In this document: positions 5,956 through 6,099 of the stretch, piece by piece
Layout of the letters: every line of letters begins with the position of its first letter
Numbering within the stretch: the stretch's first letter is position 1
Source: Winogradskyella_A sp963966315
GTDB taxonomy: Bacteria; Bacteroidota; Bacteroidia; Flavobacteriales; Flavobacteriaceae
Direction: 5' to 3'
Assembly: GCA_963966315.1 (NCBI GenBank)
Contig: CAWZYX010000151.1
Location: forward strand, 1-6,099
DNA length: 6,099 nucleotides
Notes under the pieces: generated by a model
Databases searched by the model: none
Seen by the model: the letters and a program-made list of their open reading frames with translations, nothing else
Told to the model about the DNA's origin: nothing
Translations under genes and position numbers: made by a program

Positions 5956-5977
5956 GGGTAGGTTTAGAGACTTACCC
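5956..5977 (+). other. Leader RNA hairpin
   Basis: GGGTAGGT (5956-5963) pairs with ACTTACCC (5970-5977) around a six-base loop, eight pairs including one G-U. It has no following T-run, so it is not a terminator. The position just after the boxA-like site suggests a structural element of the rRNA leader or a boxB-like partner; this is inference. Confidence 0.5.
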
Positions 5978-6044
5978 GAAGAATTTAGAACAAGCCATTT
6001 TGAGTACCTTGTCAAATCGAGTCGTTAAGAATATTTAAGAAAAA

Positions 6045-6099
6045 ACGATGAAGAGTTTGATCCTGGCTCAGGATGAACGCTAGCGGCAGGCCTAACACA
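6045..6099 (+). rRNA. rrs: 16S ribosomal RNA, 5' end (continues beyond window)
   Basis: AGAGTTTGATCCTGGCTCAG begins at 6052, the universally conserved block at E. coli position 8, which places the mature 5' end near 6045. The following GATGAACGCTAGCGGCAGGC and CTAACACA are the expected continuation and have the Bacteroidota form. Only the first ~55 bases are present. The exact 5' end depends on processing. Confidence 0.97.

Larger units (their letters stand above)
5888..6044 (+). other. rRNA operon leader (5' external transcribed spacer)
   Basis: Region between the predicted P2 start and the mature 16S 5' end. It carries a boxA-like signal and a hairpin (listed separately), a shorter stem ACAAG (5990-5994) with CTTGT (6008-6012), and a directly repeated TTGACA (5931 and 5945). 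The last ~50 bases would be expected to pair with sequence behind 16S to form the processing stem, but that partner lies beyond the window. Left boundary is approximate. Confidence 0.75.

Noticed and set aside
6048..6099. Open frame starting at ATG 6048
   Set aside because: It coincides with the conserved 5' end of 16S rRNA and is not a protein gene.

Overview
The window looks like chromosome from a member of the Bacteroidota, most probably class Flavobacteriia. Three independent signs agree. There is a SusC/SusD outer-membrane uptake pair. Two promoters match the Bacteroidota sigma consensus (TTG, 19-20 bp, TAnnTTTG). The right edge holds the first ~55 bases of a 16S rRNA gene with a Bacteroidota-type 5' end (GATGAACGCTAGCGGCAGGC). 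Everything recognised lies on the + strand. No mobile element, CRISPR array or tRNA gene was seen.

Left part (1-3645): the 3' end of a nutrient-uptake operon. It holds the C-terminal part of a SusC-like TonB-dependent transporter (reading frame open at the left edge), a complete SusD-like lipoprotein 15 bp later, and a small lipoprotein locus 23 bp after that. The small locus is in two pieces. A lipoprotein with a Calx-beta-like sandwich domain ends at a TGA (3288-3290), and the same frame continues for 101 further codons encoding a domain with a GDGICC signature, up to a TAA at 3591-3593. This looks like one ~240-residue lipoprotein gene broken, or conditionally read through, at a single TGA. 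A strong intrinsic terminator follows. SusC and SusD would form the lidded outer-membrane import complex, and the lipoprotein sits where accessory surface binding proteins usually lie. No enzyme gene is visible, so the substrate cannot be deduced.

Middle part (3686-5662): a single gene for a 658-residue exported beta-barrel, recognised as the Bacteroidota 'putative porin' family.

Right part (5663-6099): the upstream region and start of a ribosomal RNA operon. It has two promoters matching the consensus, P1 and P2. P1 carries a perfect inverted repeat in its spacer and P2 has an A/T-rich UP-like block upstream. The leader has a boxA-like antitermination signal and a hairpin, and then 16S begins. 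No convincing terminator separates the porin gene from this region.

I found no clearly new multi-gene system. The items most worth a second look are the TGA-interrupted lipoprotein and the palindrome inside the upstream rRNA promoter.
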